Assembly: GCA_964007475.1 (NCBI GenBank)
Contig: OZ023273.1
Coordinates: forward strand, 25,841,557 to 25,905,556
Direction of reading: 5' to 3'
Source: Hybos culiciformis
Lineage: Eukaryota > Arthropoda > Insecta > Diptera > Hybotidae
DNA: 64,000 nucleotides
The position numbers and the translations under genes were made by a program. This document shows, one piece after another, positions 49,525-63,119 of the stretch; the stretch's first letter is position 1, and every line of letters begins with the position of its first letter. The notes under the pieces are model-generated. The model saw nothing but the letters and a program-made list of their open reading frames with translations. It ran no database searches and was not told where the DNA came from.

Positions 49525-52500
49525 AATCGTGGAAGAAGTATAAACATTTATAGAGTACCTCCTTTCAAAATAGTTTGAATAACAGAAAAATACAAAAAAA
49601 AAAAGAGGGCCATATAATTATTATATTAATCATTAATTAACAATGGTTAAAATGTGTCTGGATTGATTTTACATAGAAATTTATTCGTAAATATATATCC
49701 TATTATTATTTAATTGTATAAATCAATAGCCCACATCACCATTGAAATACTAAGTACATTACAAATCAAATTTTTAATTAATTAAACAATTAAAATATAT
49801 ATGTGTGTGATGTGTATTTAAATTTTCTGTTAATCATATATAAATATATATAAATATGCAATATATTTAATTATTTTAATTACAGTATAATTGGTCGTGA
49901 GGGATTTTAAAAATTCAAAAAAAAATTTATTTTTTTCAATATTTATTATTTATATTTATAAATATTATAATATACCTATTATACTAAAAAAGAATATTTT
50001 GAAATCGCAAAATAAATTTACAAACAAAACAAAAAAAAAATATTTAAGAAAACATTGATACTAGAGTATACTCATAAACGTTATGTTGTTGCATACGTCG
50101 TATATGTGTAAATGTTCGATCAAAATGAAAACTTTTGGCATGATGTACAATATAAATTGCGCATGAAATTTGAATTTTCAACGTTAATTCATTTAAGAAT
50201 TTTCTTTTATTTTTATGTCAATTTTAGATATTAGCTACAAATATTTTATACTAGATATGATATCGTCTGCATGTTACTATGCCATTTAATGGTAATTTAA
50301 AAGTTCATTAATTTTCATCTGTGCGTAATACGAACGAATAATCCACGATCGAACCATGGCCGAAAATAGTTAAAATAGATACAAAATAATAGAGCTCAAA
50401 ATTTTTAATAATGTAGTTTAAGATTCTAAAGTTATCTATATTTCGCCAGTTTGAAATTTAAATGATTGACCTAAGTCGTTATATATACTTAATTAGACCA
50501 GTCTTAGCCATCTCTTTCCGGAATTTCGATTATACATTTAATACATAAGTTAATTCAATGATTGCTCGAACTACAACCTACAAAACAACTCTTAAGGAAT
50601 GTACCATTGTATACATACATCACATACAAGTCAATTATTGTAAAGCTTAATTGTTTAAAGATCGAAAAACTTTCACTTTTAATTCTCAATAATTTTAAAA
50701 GTAAATATTATCAATACTTTGGCTTCTGATCAGAAATTAATTAAAAATAAATTGTCCCTATGACAATTTTAATTATAAATTCATAATTTTAATAATATTA
50801 TGATATCGAATGCAATTAAAAATGGTTTTTTTTTTTATTTAAATTATAAATGACCTAGTGAAAAAAATGTGCTGAGGTCACAAAAATTGATTTTATTTTT
50901 TTTTATTTTCTTTAAATTTATTTGGCATTATAATTGAATGACATTGCTGTTACGGGGCAACCGTCTGTTAATGTTATTTAACTGGATTCATATTTCAAAG
51001 AGTTTCTCTTTTAGTTCACGTTAAAAAAAATAATTCTTTTAATACCACGTTTATTACTGGTGGTAGTTGAATATATTTAAATATTAATCTATAAACTTTA
51101 TTACACAATGCTGACGAGAAAATCTATTATGTATAATAAAATTTGAAATTTAAACATCCTTAAAGCAATATTCTCATTAGTTAAATTGCGAAATTTAAAG
51201 ACCCATGATGCTATTAAATGTCATCTGTGAGAAATATTTTGATTTAGAAAAATACTAAATTTATAAGTTTTCTAAATTTTTTTTTAATATGCGTAAATAT
51301 AAAATCGTATTAAATGTTAAATTCTCTTCTATTGTCTAGACTTTTGATAGGTTTCTACAATTTTGGGGTAAAATTTCTTCAAATCGTATGCCTCCCCCTA
51401 ATATTTGTGATTTGCAAAAAATTATTTTAAATTTCTATTGTGTACATAAACTTATTATGTATTGAAGGCATGATGGGAAGATTTTTTTTTTTTTTTTTTA
51501 TTATTTCTTTAACCTAAAGTCATTTTAGTGATAATGGTGATTCAAATTGAAATACGTTATTTTATTATAATGTCAAGTTTATCTTGAAACAAAGTGAAAG
51601 AATAAAACATTAATGTATGGAAAAAAGACTTAATAAAATGTGAAAAAAAAAGTTATGTGGAAAATAGTGATTTAGTCAAAAGAGTGTGTTATTTCTGTAA
51701 AAATACTTATATTTTTAGAATAGAAATATTAGATTAAAAAAAAAAAACATTGTTGAACTTATTTATTTCATGTCTTGAAATTATTTATTGCATAATATCT
51801 ATTAAGCACACAACATTTGATCCTTTTTACACTTTTGGAATTGTTCTGTGAAAATTTTCATTGCGAGCATATTTTCAACAGCTTATTTGTACACCACTTA
51901 ACAATTTTTTTTTTAATTATTTATTTATTTAAAGCTTTGTATAGGGGTTAAGTTAATTCAAAAATTTCAAAATATAGAAGAAGCATTTTTTTTTCTATGC
52001 GGGTCAGTTTATTTCCCTTTTGTATATTTGAAATTAAAAATGCCTTTATTTGTCTCTAAAATCTTTGGTTACAAAAAAAATGTTGTGGGAAAAAAAAGTT
52101 GTAAAAATAATGTTTTAAATAAAATGGTTAGAGAAAAAAAAAAAAAGTCAACTTTGAATAAAAATTTTAAAAGATTTACTGGGGATTTAAAATTGTGTAT
52201 GTATACCTAATATGGGTTAATAAATGCAAATAGACCTAAAATATACTCTTTTTTTTTTGGCAAGGAATTTATTAAAAAAATTTTTTAGGATAAAACTGTT
52301 AAGTCAAAAAAAAAAAAAAAAAAATTATTGCCTTTAAATTTTCCTTCTAATTTAAAATAAGTTCTTGGCATATAATTTTATGCCAAAATATGGTTGATGT
52401 ATAGTTCTGGTAATGTATATATATATATATATATATATAGTGTTTAGAAAATTTGATTTTTTTCTCTTAAGGTAAAATTTTTCAAGGATTTTCGCAAAAT

Positions 52501-53784
52501 ATTTATTCTAATAATATGTATTAAATTAGATATAGTAGATTGGAATTCATGCAGATATTTGAAGATAAGGTGCTGTTGTTAGTATGGACGAAAGGAAAAT
52601 CAATTATTAAGTGACTAAGAAAATTTAGGTACTGTCATCTACCTATTCTTTTAGTGAGTAAGATAAAGATAATAAGATAAATTAAAAATATATAATTATT
52701 ACATAAATAGAAAAGAAAGTAATTTTCAAATTCTGGCTCTGATGAAGATCTATAACCGAGAGCAAAATGTACATATTGGTCACTGAACTGAAAGCTATAC
52801 ATTTTAATGGATATAAAAAATACTTATAAATAGTTTTAGGACATATAATTTTTTTTGCTTCTGTCGTTTTCTTATTATTTAATTGACGTATCTGACAAAC
52901 TACACTCAAGATTATGGCAGTACAAAAGTTGCTTCGAAGTAGATTCGAATGAATTTAGAATTTGATAACTTTTCATTCAACAAACAGTGAAAATTAAAAT
53001 TTTTGGTAAACAATTTTATAAAAATTCAATAATAACTACGTAGAATAAAAATATTTTTAATATTTCTGTTAGAATCATAATATTACTCTGCTACATATGA
53101 AAAACGAAATCAAACTGAAATATAAATTGAAAATATAATACCTACAACATGTTTTTCTAAAGAGAAAATGGGAAATATGATTTCCTTCAAGTGAAATTTT
53201 ATTTTTTTATTTCCAAAAAATTTAAATTTTTTTTTATGGTGTTGAAATAAAAGGGAAAATATATTTTGTTTCTGTAAGTTTCCCCTTCATTTTTCGTGGT
53301 ATAAAATATGAAAAGAAATACTATATATCTAAATGTGTAATCTACATCTGTAACTTTGTTCCAAAGCGAATACCAAAGTCATATATTTATTAGAATGTAA
53401 AGAATATTAAGTCAGACTATTTAGTCATTTCTTGTAAGCGTTTTTAAAAATTTTAAAATAATGGATTAAAAATAATTTTTTAAAATATTTCAGAGAAAAG
53501 ATGAATTGTATGATTTCACAGTGTGGTAGTGCTTAGCAAATAGAACCCTGGTAATTTTGAATATACGTAATATAAAAACATTATTGCATATTAGTACATA
53601 CTACATTGTACATAGTCAGGAATGTATTAGTACATTTATCGACAAAAAAATCTTTTTAAATTTTTGGATTAGATTGTAAATAATAAGTGTAAAAACGTAA
53701 ATGCGAAAAAAAATTTATTTATTTGAATTAATCCCAATACATAAATGCATTAACGTAACAATACTTAGTGCTCTCGGTAACTTG
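49525..53784. other. AT-rich non-coding stretch
   Basis: No gene supported. It contains a (TA)12 run at 52416-52439 and a poly-A run near 52306-52324. The ORFs at 52028-52210 and 52682-52909 are Lys/Asn/Ile-rich and look random. Confidence 0.5.
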
Positions 53785-53808
53785 AAAAAAAAAAAAAAAA
53801 AAAAAAAA
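53785..53808. repeat. 24-nt poly-A run
   Basis: Uninterrupted A24 precedes the repeat-like sequence at 53830-54000. It could be the tail of an old retroposed sequence, but no TSD is evident. Confidence 0.8.
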
Positions 53809-53829
53809 TTAGAAGAGTTTAAAATACTA

Positions 53830-54000
53830 TACCATCCATATACCAATTTACATAGAAATCATTTTCATCTCTTGGACCGAATCCTTGTCGCACAATCGGG
53901 GCTTAATATTTTATTTACTTTCCTTCAATCGAATTCTTCTCATATACCATTCTCATATACCATTTTCAGTCCCCAACCCGAATCCTTGACGCAATCTATC
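53830..54000 (+). repeat. Decayed interspersed repeat with two internal copies
   Basis: Two related halves each contain catataccatt/ccatatacca followed by a cgaatccttg(t/a)cgca core (53878 and 53980). The same core plus aatcgg(g)gct occurs at 10051-10090 and, more diverged, at 56291-56330, all on the plus strand. The ORF over this interval (53701-54033) is an artefact. Confidence 0.5.
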
Positions 54001-56240
54001 ACTATTTTTTTCAAGTTCAGGCATATTAATTAAATAAGTTTAGAAATTTGTAACATACTAAATTCAACTCGACTTTAGGCTGGAGAATTTTATCCAAGCC
54101 CAAAAACTGTTTTCAAATTAGCGGCATTCCGTTTATATATAAGCGTTTTAAACACTAAATACGTTCTGATTATATTTTTGCTATAATTTGGAGGTCATTA
54201 ATGCTTTTATTTGATTTATTTGCTTTTATTTTGATTTTCAAAGAATATAAGAGAATCCTTTGATTTTTAAGGTTCTTATGTAAACAATTAAAATGGTCAT
54301 ACCATATTAATTAAGTTAAATTATATTGGTTCAAGAACCAGAATACTGTTGTAACAAGAAATTAATTAGACATACAGATACAATTAGGTAAAGGTACAAT
54401 AATATAAAAGCTAGATACGATATACTAAATTTAGCATAGGATAATGATTCACATCTGTAAATCTATGACGGTCGTGATATGAGTTTTTTAGAATATGTTT
54501 TTATGTATTTATCTATTTATTTATGTTTTTATGTATTTATTTATGAAGGAAGTAGATTATAATTTTTAGATTTAATATTGGAAATGATTTATGTAAAATA
54601 AGATTTACAAATATATTATACATGCATATCTGGAATAATTTTACATTTTTTTTTAATATTTTAAGCCTTTAATATAAAAATTAATATTTTGTACAGTAGT
54701 GAGTTGAAATTAAGGTTATCGTTATGTATGTACATATAATATATATGGGTTTCGTATATTTATTAAATTTTGGATAATCAAATCAGTATAATTTTTTGAT
54801 TAATTTTTAAGTAATTGCTTCCTTTTTCTTTGAATTTTATTCCCAAATTTTTAATAAACTGTATATTTTTTTTATTGCTGATCAAAAGTATATTACGGTT
54901 GAGAAAATTGCAAAAAAATATAAATTCAGGATAATTTATTAGTGAAAGCGAAAATCGTTATAAAAAATAATTTTTTTTAAAGAAAAGATATTTGGATCGT
55001 TTTTTTTTTTCTTTTTAAATAAAAGATATTTTTAACATAAATTCTCGAATTCAGAGCACGTATCAATAAAGTTAAGAAAAGAAAAGAAAAAAAAAAATAT
55101 ATAAACTAAGTAAATTGAAAATCTGATAAAGATTTTCTATTTTTCTCATTTTTTATCATTACTTTCAAGAAGTATGAAGATTCAAAGATTTTTGAAGGCG
55201 GGTTTAGTAATATTTTTGTTTTAAAAGAGGAGAATGAGATAAAATACGATAGGTAAAAGAAGATTTATTAATTATTGATTTAAAAAATTAAACCATAAAT
55301 GACTTAACAAAATTTGAAAATTTGACAGAAATTATTATTTACAAAAATTCCATAAAAAAAAGGACTTTCATTTTTTTCCGAATTTTTCAATTTTCCAGGC
55401 ATCATTCCCAATTTTTTTTTCCTAAAAACCTTATTCGACCATTAAAAATATCTAAGTCGGTCCACTAGTTTCTAAGCTATGCGTGTACCACCAACAGCAT
55501 TTAATTTTTATTTATATTGATTTTTTGTTCTTAATGTAAATATTATATATTTGATAGTTTCATGTTTTCCATGTTGTTTCGGAATTAATAAATTTCACGG
55601 ATAGCATTTTTTTTCCTTTTTTCTTACAAAACTGAAATTAATTCATTTATACATTATTTCAAAATTTCTAAGGATATTCATCTTAATTTGATATCCATTT
55701 AAGATACAGAAAATCAAACTGGAGATTCTTAGGCGTAATCGTTGTATGAAAGGATAATTGATTTTTTTTTTATGTTTTTGAATAAAAATTTAGGATAAAC
55801 GAATTTACTTTTATTTTAAAGGGTCGTTTTATTAAATTGTTCAAATTTTTTTTTTTGCGGTTTTTGATTTTATTTTGAGAGTGCATTTTGAATGGCTTAT
55901 ACGTTTTAAATTATTTGATTTGATTGCCTTCTCATACTATTTTGTTTTCTTTTCGATCCAGATTAATGTTATAGGCTGTATGTATGTATTTTCGTTATCA
56001 ATTTTCGAAACAGAAAATTAAATTAAACTTGTTATGTGGAAATATTTGATATACGAATGTTTATTAAAACCCCAAATTGTGTAAAAAAAAAATTCTGTGC
56101 ATTAAATCCGTGACCCACGGACAAAGTTTATTATTCAAAATATTTTGAAGAAAAAAAAATTTAACAGTTCCTAACAAAGAAAGTATAAAATATTTAACGA
56201 AAGTATTTTATTAAATTCTACGATCTAAGTATTTCCTCCC
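54001..56240. other. AT-rich stretch with one decayed repeat end
   Basis: No gene supported. Around 55445-55495 the phrase ctaagtcggtccactagttt resembles the terminal phrase of other repeats in this window. Confidence 0.45.
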
Positions 56241-56245
56241 TTTGC

Positions 56246-56580
56246 GTGACCTTTGTTCAATCTACACTCCTGTACCTTAAAAATCCATTTTCAACCCCTA
56301 GTGCGAATTTTTGGTCCCATTCGGGGCTTATACTTTTTTTAGGTTCTTTCTTCTCACATATTAATTTTTATCAGAATGCATTAAATTGTTTTCACAATAT
56401 TTTCGACTTTCGGTTACTAGACAGCTTCTATCTCACGAGTCCTCGCTCGGCGAGTCTGATATTATGTAATAAATTTCATCGAAATTGGCTAGGGGTTTAA
56501 CAGTTATAAGCATTTAAGTGCGTGACGAATAGACAGAAAGTGAAAACATATTTCTATTTATTGCAGCCTAAAACGGGCTT
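56246..56580 (+). repeat. Decayed interspersed repeat
   Basis: This is a GC-richer segment that starts with ccccctagtgcgaattttt-like sequence related to 53872 and 10051. It ends with aaatttcatcgaaattggct, ggggtttaacagttataagc and gacgaatagacagaaag. The last part is the kind of terminal phrase seen at 25546-25600 in the Helitron. The 84-codon plus-strand ORF is an artefact of the repeat. Exact ends are not definable. Confidence 0.5.
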
Positions 56581-56683
56581 AAAAAATTAAACAAACAGAA
56601 AAATGTTGACAATATTTTATTCGACGCACAATGGATATGAAGGACCCACTCAATATTTTTATGATGAGATTCATATATACATA

Positions 56684-57067
56684 TCGTCCCCTGAGATCAG
56701 AACTATTCTAAGTCCATTTTTTTCAAAAACTGTTTTATTTACTTATTAGCTAGTCAGAACGGTTTCTGATGTGTGTGCAAAAACACGTGCTTGTTTGAAT
56801 TGTTTTTCGTGTTCAAAACATAGGTAAGTACAAAATAATCCGAAAAGCAAAATAATCCATTGTACGTCCACTTATTTGAAATTTAATTAGTTCTGAAAGC
56901 AGGGAATTTCATCCATTGCCACTCTCAAAAAGATTGAAAAAAGATATAATTGTAGAATAAACTTTTTGGCATACATCACTTTCTTAAACAAATAAACAGT
57001 TTTTAATCTTAAAATGGATCTCCTGTAAAATTTTTAATTTAAGAATAGTTCTGATCTCAGGGGACGA
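56684..57067. mobile_element. TIR element (MITE) with TA target site
   Basis: Perfect 26-bp terminal inverted repeats (56684-56709 and 57042-57067) begin TCGTCCCCTGAGATCAGAAC. Weaker inverted similarity extends inward for a further 50 bp or so (tccatttt, then aaaaactgtttat). TA flanks both ends (56682-56683, 57068-57069). It is 384 bp with no ORF. TA duplication points to the Tc1/mariner or a similar TA-targeting superfamily. Perfect TIRs imply recent activity. Confidence 0.88.
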
Positions 57068-57069
57068 TA

Positions 57070-58791
57070 TAAGTATATAGTATACCTAACGGTATTTAAT
57101 TCTTTAACTCGCCTCCTAAATCGAATGATTAAAAAGGCTAGGAAATTCAAAAAAACTAATCAAAATTAATTTTTAAGTATAACATTTCCCACACTAATTT
57201 AAGCTTTACTTTGCTTGGGCTAAAAATTTATGCAACTAAATAGTTATAGTTGATTCTTTTTTATTTTACACTGACAATTTAAGCAGTTTTCCTGTATTTA
57301 CAATTAAGAATCATTATCATCTTTATAATGATATCTTTCCTAAATAAAAGTCTTCCTGCTTTAAGCGATTCATGCTTTGTTGATTCTTTTATAATGTTAT
57401 AATAAATACTAATAATAATAATATTTTCAAAATGATGTAAAAGTTAGTATATATATAAAATTCACCTTTGCCGGAAAATCATTGTGTGAAAAGAAAATGA
57501 AAAAGTTTTTCTTCTTGAATGTAGCGGAAAATTATTATAAAACGGCGAGGAAAAACTATATAATTTTTCATATTTTTTTTTTTTTAATATTTCAGCTTTC
57601 TTTCTCAACAAAACATTAACAAACAAAAACATATAGAATAACAGCAAAAAAAGTTTCATATTACATAATTTTCCAAACAATTTTCTCATTGCTTGAAAAA
57701 AAAAAAATAATAATAATAAAAATTGTAAAAAATCATGAACTGATACAAACTTAGCAGAAATGCCGGAAAATGTTAATTTTTTTTTTGAATTTAGATTTTA
57801 GATTCAGAATGACTAGTTAGAGCTTATATAAATATGTACGTAATTAATTTTTTTTTAAACTCTTTGGTGTACATTTTTGTAAGAGTTATTTTATTGAGTT
57901 TATGACTAAAAATATAAAAATTTCCTTAGAGTGTTCGTAAATATTCGGTTTTGTTTTGCTTTTTTAATTAGCGTGTTTCAAATATAAAATTGGAATGAGT
58001 AATTTCAGTTTCAAAATCACATCGAATTATAATATATTCTTCCGAAACATTTTATTTATCTAGAAGATCTAGAAGACCTTATCAATTATATAAGAGTATT
58101 TCAATTTCATTTCAAATAGTATAATTTTTTTTTATTAAAGAACATAGTTTATTGAAAAAATTCTCTATATCAGATATAATAGAATTTTCCTTCACCATGA
58201 AGATGCAAAAGCTTATTCTGTAATAATAATTTTTCGCCAGTTTTTATTACATGAAGTGTTGAAAAAGTAAAACTACATGAAATTGTAAGCATAAAAATAA
58301 ATGACTAAAAGTTTATAATGGGGTAGAGTATTTGAGATTTTTCAAAAAATACGTTATATTATTATAAGCTAATTTCAAAATTTTTGTACTATATAAATGT
58401 ATTTAATTGAAAAAAATAATTGAAGTAAAGATATTAAAAATAAATTGGTAGAAATTTGTCTGTTATTGAAAACGTGACAATAAGTAATTTACCATATAAC
58501 CAATTAATTCATCCGAATGTGTAAACGATTTTTGGGTTTAATTCTAAAATCAATTGAAACTGAGCCATCGAACTACAATTGCGATTCTTTAAAATTCATG
58601 TCTAAGCCAAGTATAGAATACAAAGTGAAACAAAATTATGGATGCCACTGATTGATATATTCCGCAATGACTAAGGAAGAGTACGCGGTTTTATCTATAC
58701 CAGTTTTATTTTTCATCCAGGTCGAGTTCGTTTACCAATTTTTGGGTCTTAAATTTTATCATATGTATATTCGGCAAGAACAAGAACAATC
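57070..58791. other. AT-rich non-coding stretch
   Basis: Nothing supported. Confidence 0.5.
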
Positions 58792-58944
58792 ATGAATAAT
58801 AGTAAGCGAACTTTTGCACTTGTGGTTTTATATGTAAAACCAGAGAAAACCATTAACTATGAGCAATTGGACTTGAAGCTCATGCCGAGTATTTTCTACA
58901 AGAGTGTTCGTTTTAAAATGATACGTAAAAAGTTGATGGCATAG
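58792..58944 (+). other. Short GC-richer ORF, 50 codons
   Basis: An ATG-started frame of 50 codons with clearly higher GC than its flanks ends at TAG 58942-58944. The peptide begins MNNSKRTFALVVLYVKPEKT. The GC-richer zone extends upstream to about 58550 without a consistent frame. It may be a decayed coding or repeat remnant; no family is recognised. Confidence 0.2.
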
Positions 58945-61473
58945 ATTGACTCAAGTTTTTTTTTAATATTTATAAGAATTTAAAAATGTACCAAGTTTTC
59001 TTTTTGAATGAGTTCATTTCATTAAAGTTTAAAAAATATTCCCAAAAAAAAATGTATATTTCTTTTTTAAAAAATTGTTTTAATGGAAAATATAATCATA
59101 ATGCTTATTTACTATTATACGTTTTCCCATGTGTTTTTCATTAACAAAACAAAAAAAAATTTAACGAAAAATCTCAAAAGAAATCAAAATTATCTTGAAG
59201 AAAGAAAAATATATGAATGAACATAAACAAGAATATCAGATTAATAATACTGTTCTAGAGGAAAATTTTCCATCGGAAAATTTTATTCTGGAAAAGTTAG
59301 TAATAAGAGTTACTAAAAAAAATAAAAATAAAATCAAAATATAAAAAAAATGATAGAAACAACTTTTTGAAATTATATTATGGGTATACAATGTACTATG
59401 TGCAATGTGTTTTCCATTCTCTAAAATTTTGACATTGTGTTTACATTATTTTCCTTAATTGTGATATAACCACTAAGTGCTTAATTAAATCAATAATATA
59501 ATATAAATTCATATTGAAAATGTATAGCAATTTCATTAATTATGCTGTTTTAATGCATATAGAGAAATAAATGTTCGATAACAAATTGAAATAGCCACTC
59601 ACTGGGAATTGAATAACGTAAATGAAAAATTAATTGAAATTTAAGAATTTCAAATCATTCACAGTACAAGCCTTATAGGTTTTGGAATCAATATTGAATT
59701 TTTTTTTGCGATAAAGAACTAAAATTAAAAAACAATTTTGATGATAGGGAATTAAAACTTTGTGCTTTGGGTTGTTTTTTTTTTGTTTGGTTTTTTAATT
59801 TAATGCACCAGAAGTCCCACACTTACCACGCTCTGAATAAAAATTATACCGAATGAAAGGTTTTATTTTAAATTAATTTTTTTTCCAGTTGCATGGATCC
59901 TTGCAGTAAATTTTTTTTTTGCTGCTACTGTTATCACGAAATTTAAATAAATGCAAATTTTGAAATAAATAATGCAAGATATATTTGCATTTTTTTTCAT
60001 ACAAAATAAAAATGAGAAAATAAAATAATAATTTTACACTTGAATTATTATTTTAATATGTTTTTTTTTTTTCTAGGAAAAATTATGGAAATGTAAAGTA
60101 TGTATTACACTTTATATTTGGGCTAAATTTCACTCATTGGTTTTCAATTTTACAGAAATTAATGAAGAATAAGAAAAACTAATTTTCAGTCCGCAATTAA
60201 ATATGGAAACATATTTTCAAATATTGGATGAAGTTTTAAAATTGGCTATGTAATATAAATAAGATATAATAAATACTAATATTAATGATTGAGTGGTTTT
60301 TAATTTTAAATGGCATTAAGTAAAAATCTTAGTTGAACCTGAGAAAGTTGTAGGTTTCTGAATTTTGGCAATCTAATATTTATGCTTTATGTTGCTAACA
60401 TTCAAATTTTTTTAGAACTTTCACATTACAATAATTCTTTTTTTTAATTGGTTTGATGTTAAGGGTTAATTCTGCAGTCATAGTGAGAAATACATAAATA
60501 AAAAAAGGAGTTAATGATACCATAAAAGGGTTACTTTCGAATGCAAAAAAAATAATTCAAAAATGTTTATGCAAAATTAACGTTGAAGGTTTAATCTCTA
60601 TAATTTATCTATTGTATTATTGATTTTGAATGTCAAAATATTTTGTTATTACTTCTATTAAGCATGATAGATTTTTTCTATGGCCTGTTGCATGTAAAGT
60701 TGCCACAACTATATCTTTTTTATTATCACAAATAAATATTTAGCTTTCGTGGCAATACGCTTTGAACTGCACCGTTTAGAATATGCACTCGCTTTTTGTA
60801 AATATTACATTAAATCTTGCAATTTACGAGTGAATTTATTACTTGCAAATTACGTGAAATTAATTTCTACTCTTTCAAAGTAAATCAAGATACCAAATAC
60901 TGACTGTAATACAAGATAAGATTTTCAGTCGCTCTTTTTAATAAGCGACACATAGTTGCGTAAATAACGCTTTTGGTTTTTTGGTACTGAAACAAAATTT
61001 TATTTTACAGAAATCAAGAGTTTTTTATTTTTATTAAATTTTAAAAATGTCTTTTGAGATAAAATAGAAAAAATAATATTTATGTGACTTTATTTATCAT
61101 ACATTATTCTTTTGGAATTTTTAAAACATAAATAATGTGCATGTCCACTATATTCAAGTTGACATGTTTTAATTTAAATGTTACTTTGTGGTGAACAGGG
61201 TTATCTGGATGAAACAAAAAAGGTTCAGTATTTAAGTGATTTGTAAATATACTAAAATTTAAATTGGGTCAAACTGCACCAAATATAATTTACATTTTTA
61301 AGCATAATAGATATGTCAAAGTCAATTATTCAAATGTAATATAATGTGATGTGAATTAAATTAAAAAAAAAAGATTACTATTTATTATATAATGTACGAT
61401 TAGTTCGCTGAATAGATGTAAGAATAATATTGAAATTATAAATAATGTAATTGAATTGAACTTAATTTGTTAG
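58945..61473. other. AT-rich non-coding stretch
   Basis: No gene supported. A small perfect hairpin (GTCGCT/AGCGAC) lies at 60928-60949. Confidence 0.5.
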
Positions 61474-61960
61474 TTGTTAAGATTGAGAATAAAGAGCAAA
61501 TTAAAAAAAGAAATAAAAAGCACTCATTTAGAAAATCAGTTAGAAAATCAAATTCCAAATTGGGAGGTGACAAAGCAAAAAATTATAATTTATGTTTCAA
61601 CGCATAAAAGGAGAGAAGTATGTAGAAGTTCGAACTCAAAATCAATGACTGAAGTATTATTGAAAATCAATGGTTAAAGGTTTAGATTAGAGAAAATTAA
61701 ATATGCAGTTTCATTTTCAGGGAATGAAATAAATTTCACGTAGCAAAGAGAAAAATAATGAAAATTTGCAAGAATGTGTTGCGCGAGTACAAACGTTAAC
61801 AGTAAATTGAAGCTTTAATAGTAAACAGTCGTACTGGTCAAATTTGTGATTGGTTTGGAGCAAGGTCAAATAAAAGACAAATTGTTCTCAGATGTATCAG
61901 AGATATCAGAGGCATAAACGTTGAATGACCAGTTTTCTGTCTTTAAGGTCACAAAAAGAA
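61474..61960 (+). pseudogene. Possible decayed retroelement gag-like fragment
   Basis: A 67-codon frame (61474-61677) is followed by two short pieces in different frames. One is NENLQECVARVQTLTVN near 61757-61806. The other is CDWFGARSNKRQIVLRCIRD near 61845-61905. The pattern of an ENxQEYxARVxTL-like phrase followed by an RQIVL-like phrase recalls gag capsid regions of LTR retrotransposons, interrupted by stops and frame changes. This is a by-eye resemblance only. No LTRs, protease or polymerase sequence are visible nearby. Confidence 0.22.
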
Positions 61961-63117
61961 AAAAGTGTTAATTAGACCTAAGTCGTGAGGATGTTTTTAG
62001 TTAACATTGACATTATGATAAGGGCGTTTTGAGTCATTTTGAGACTTAGACCTACTTCGTTAAAAACATTTTTTTAATTTTTTTTACAGAAAGTGACATT
62101 ATTCTTTTCTTTTTGGAACCTCAGATACGGAAACTAATTATACCAACTTATTAATTTAAATTTTAAAAAATCGATCGTTTCAACCTAAAAAAAAAGATTT
62201 AATATGCTTATTACATGCATGAAATATATAGAAGAAAACAAAATTACGTATATGTATATTATACAATCAGGAAACCTCGAGCTTTGATTTTTTGCAAATG
62301 CGAGATGAAGTTGAATTGCAGTTAAGTGTTGCAAGCAATTGCAGATATTGAACGGACAATTATTTTCTAATTAACTTCAAAGAGACCAAACAATTTCGAT
62401 TCGCATTTTATTATTTTAAACTGATGTATCAATTGGTGAAATATAATTGAAACTAATTATCAGCGTAAGATACGTATTAAAAACAATTGATTACTTCATA
62501 TTATCCAGATTATCAGATAATTACGTTTGGCTCAAATATTATTTTTTTTTTTAAATATTTAATACTAATAAGAATTAAATTTATTGGAGAAAATTCATTG
62601 TCCAAATTTACGACAATTTTTTGTCCAATTGGTTTTAATGTAATGATATTATTTGTTATGTTTTTTTCCTTACGATTAACAGAGATCGTCCAATTTCTTT
62701 ATCAATTTATTTAAAACAAGATCTTATTGAAATAATGAAAACATGAATATTGTTAAAAAAATAATTTTCATACACTAAGTGTAGCTAATGTTAAAATTTT
62801 AATTATGATTAACAATACACTTAAAAAAAATTTATATTTCTTAGAGATCAAAAATGTAAACTTGACATTTTGATTTTCGGTATTGATTGAAAAAAATTTT
62901 TCATGGAAACACAAACAATTAATTAAATTTTTAATAATTTTAACTTATAAATAAACTTTTATATGAAATATACCACATTGTTCCAACTTTGGTTCTCACA
63001 ATTCTTCAATGCATATAATTGTATAATTGTATGCATATAATTGTATAAAAAATTAAATATAATTCAACGAAAGATACTAACGGCTGCATGTAAAAATATC
63101 CATTCACTAACAATGAG
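61961..63117. other. AT-rich non-coding stretch
   Basis: No gene supported. A short tandem of gcatataattgtataattgtat lies at about 63012-63050. Confidence 0.5.
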
Positions 63118-63119
63118 TA

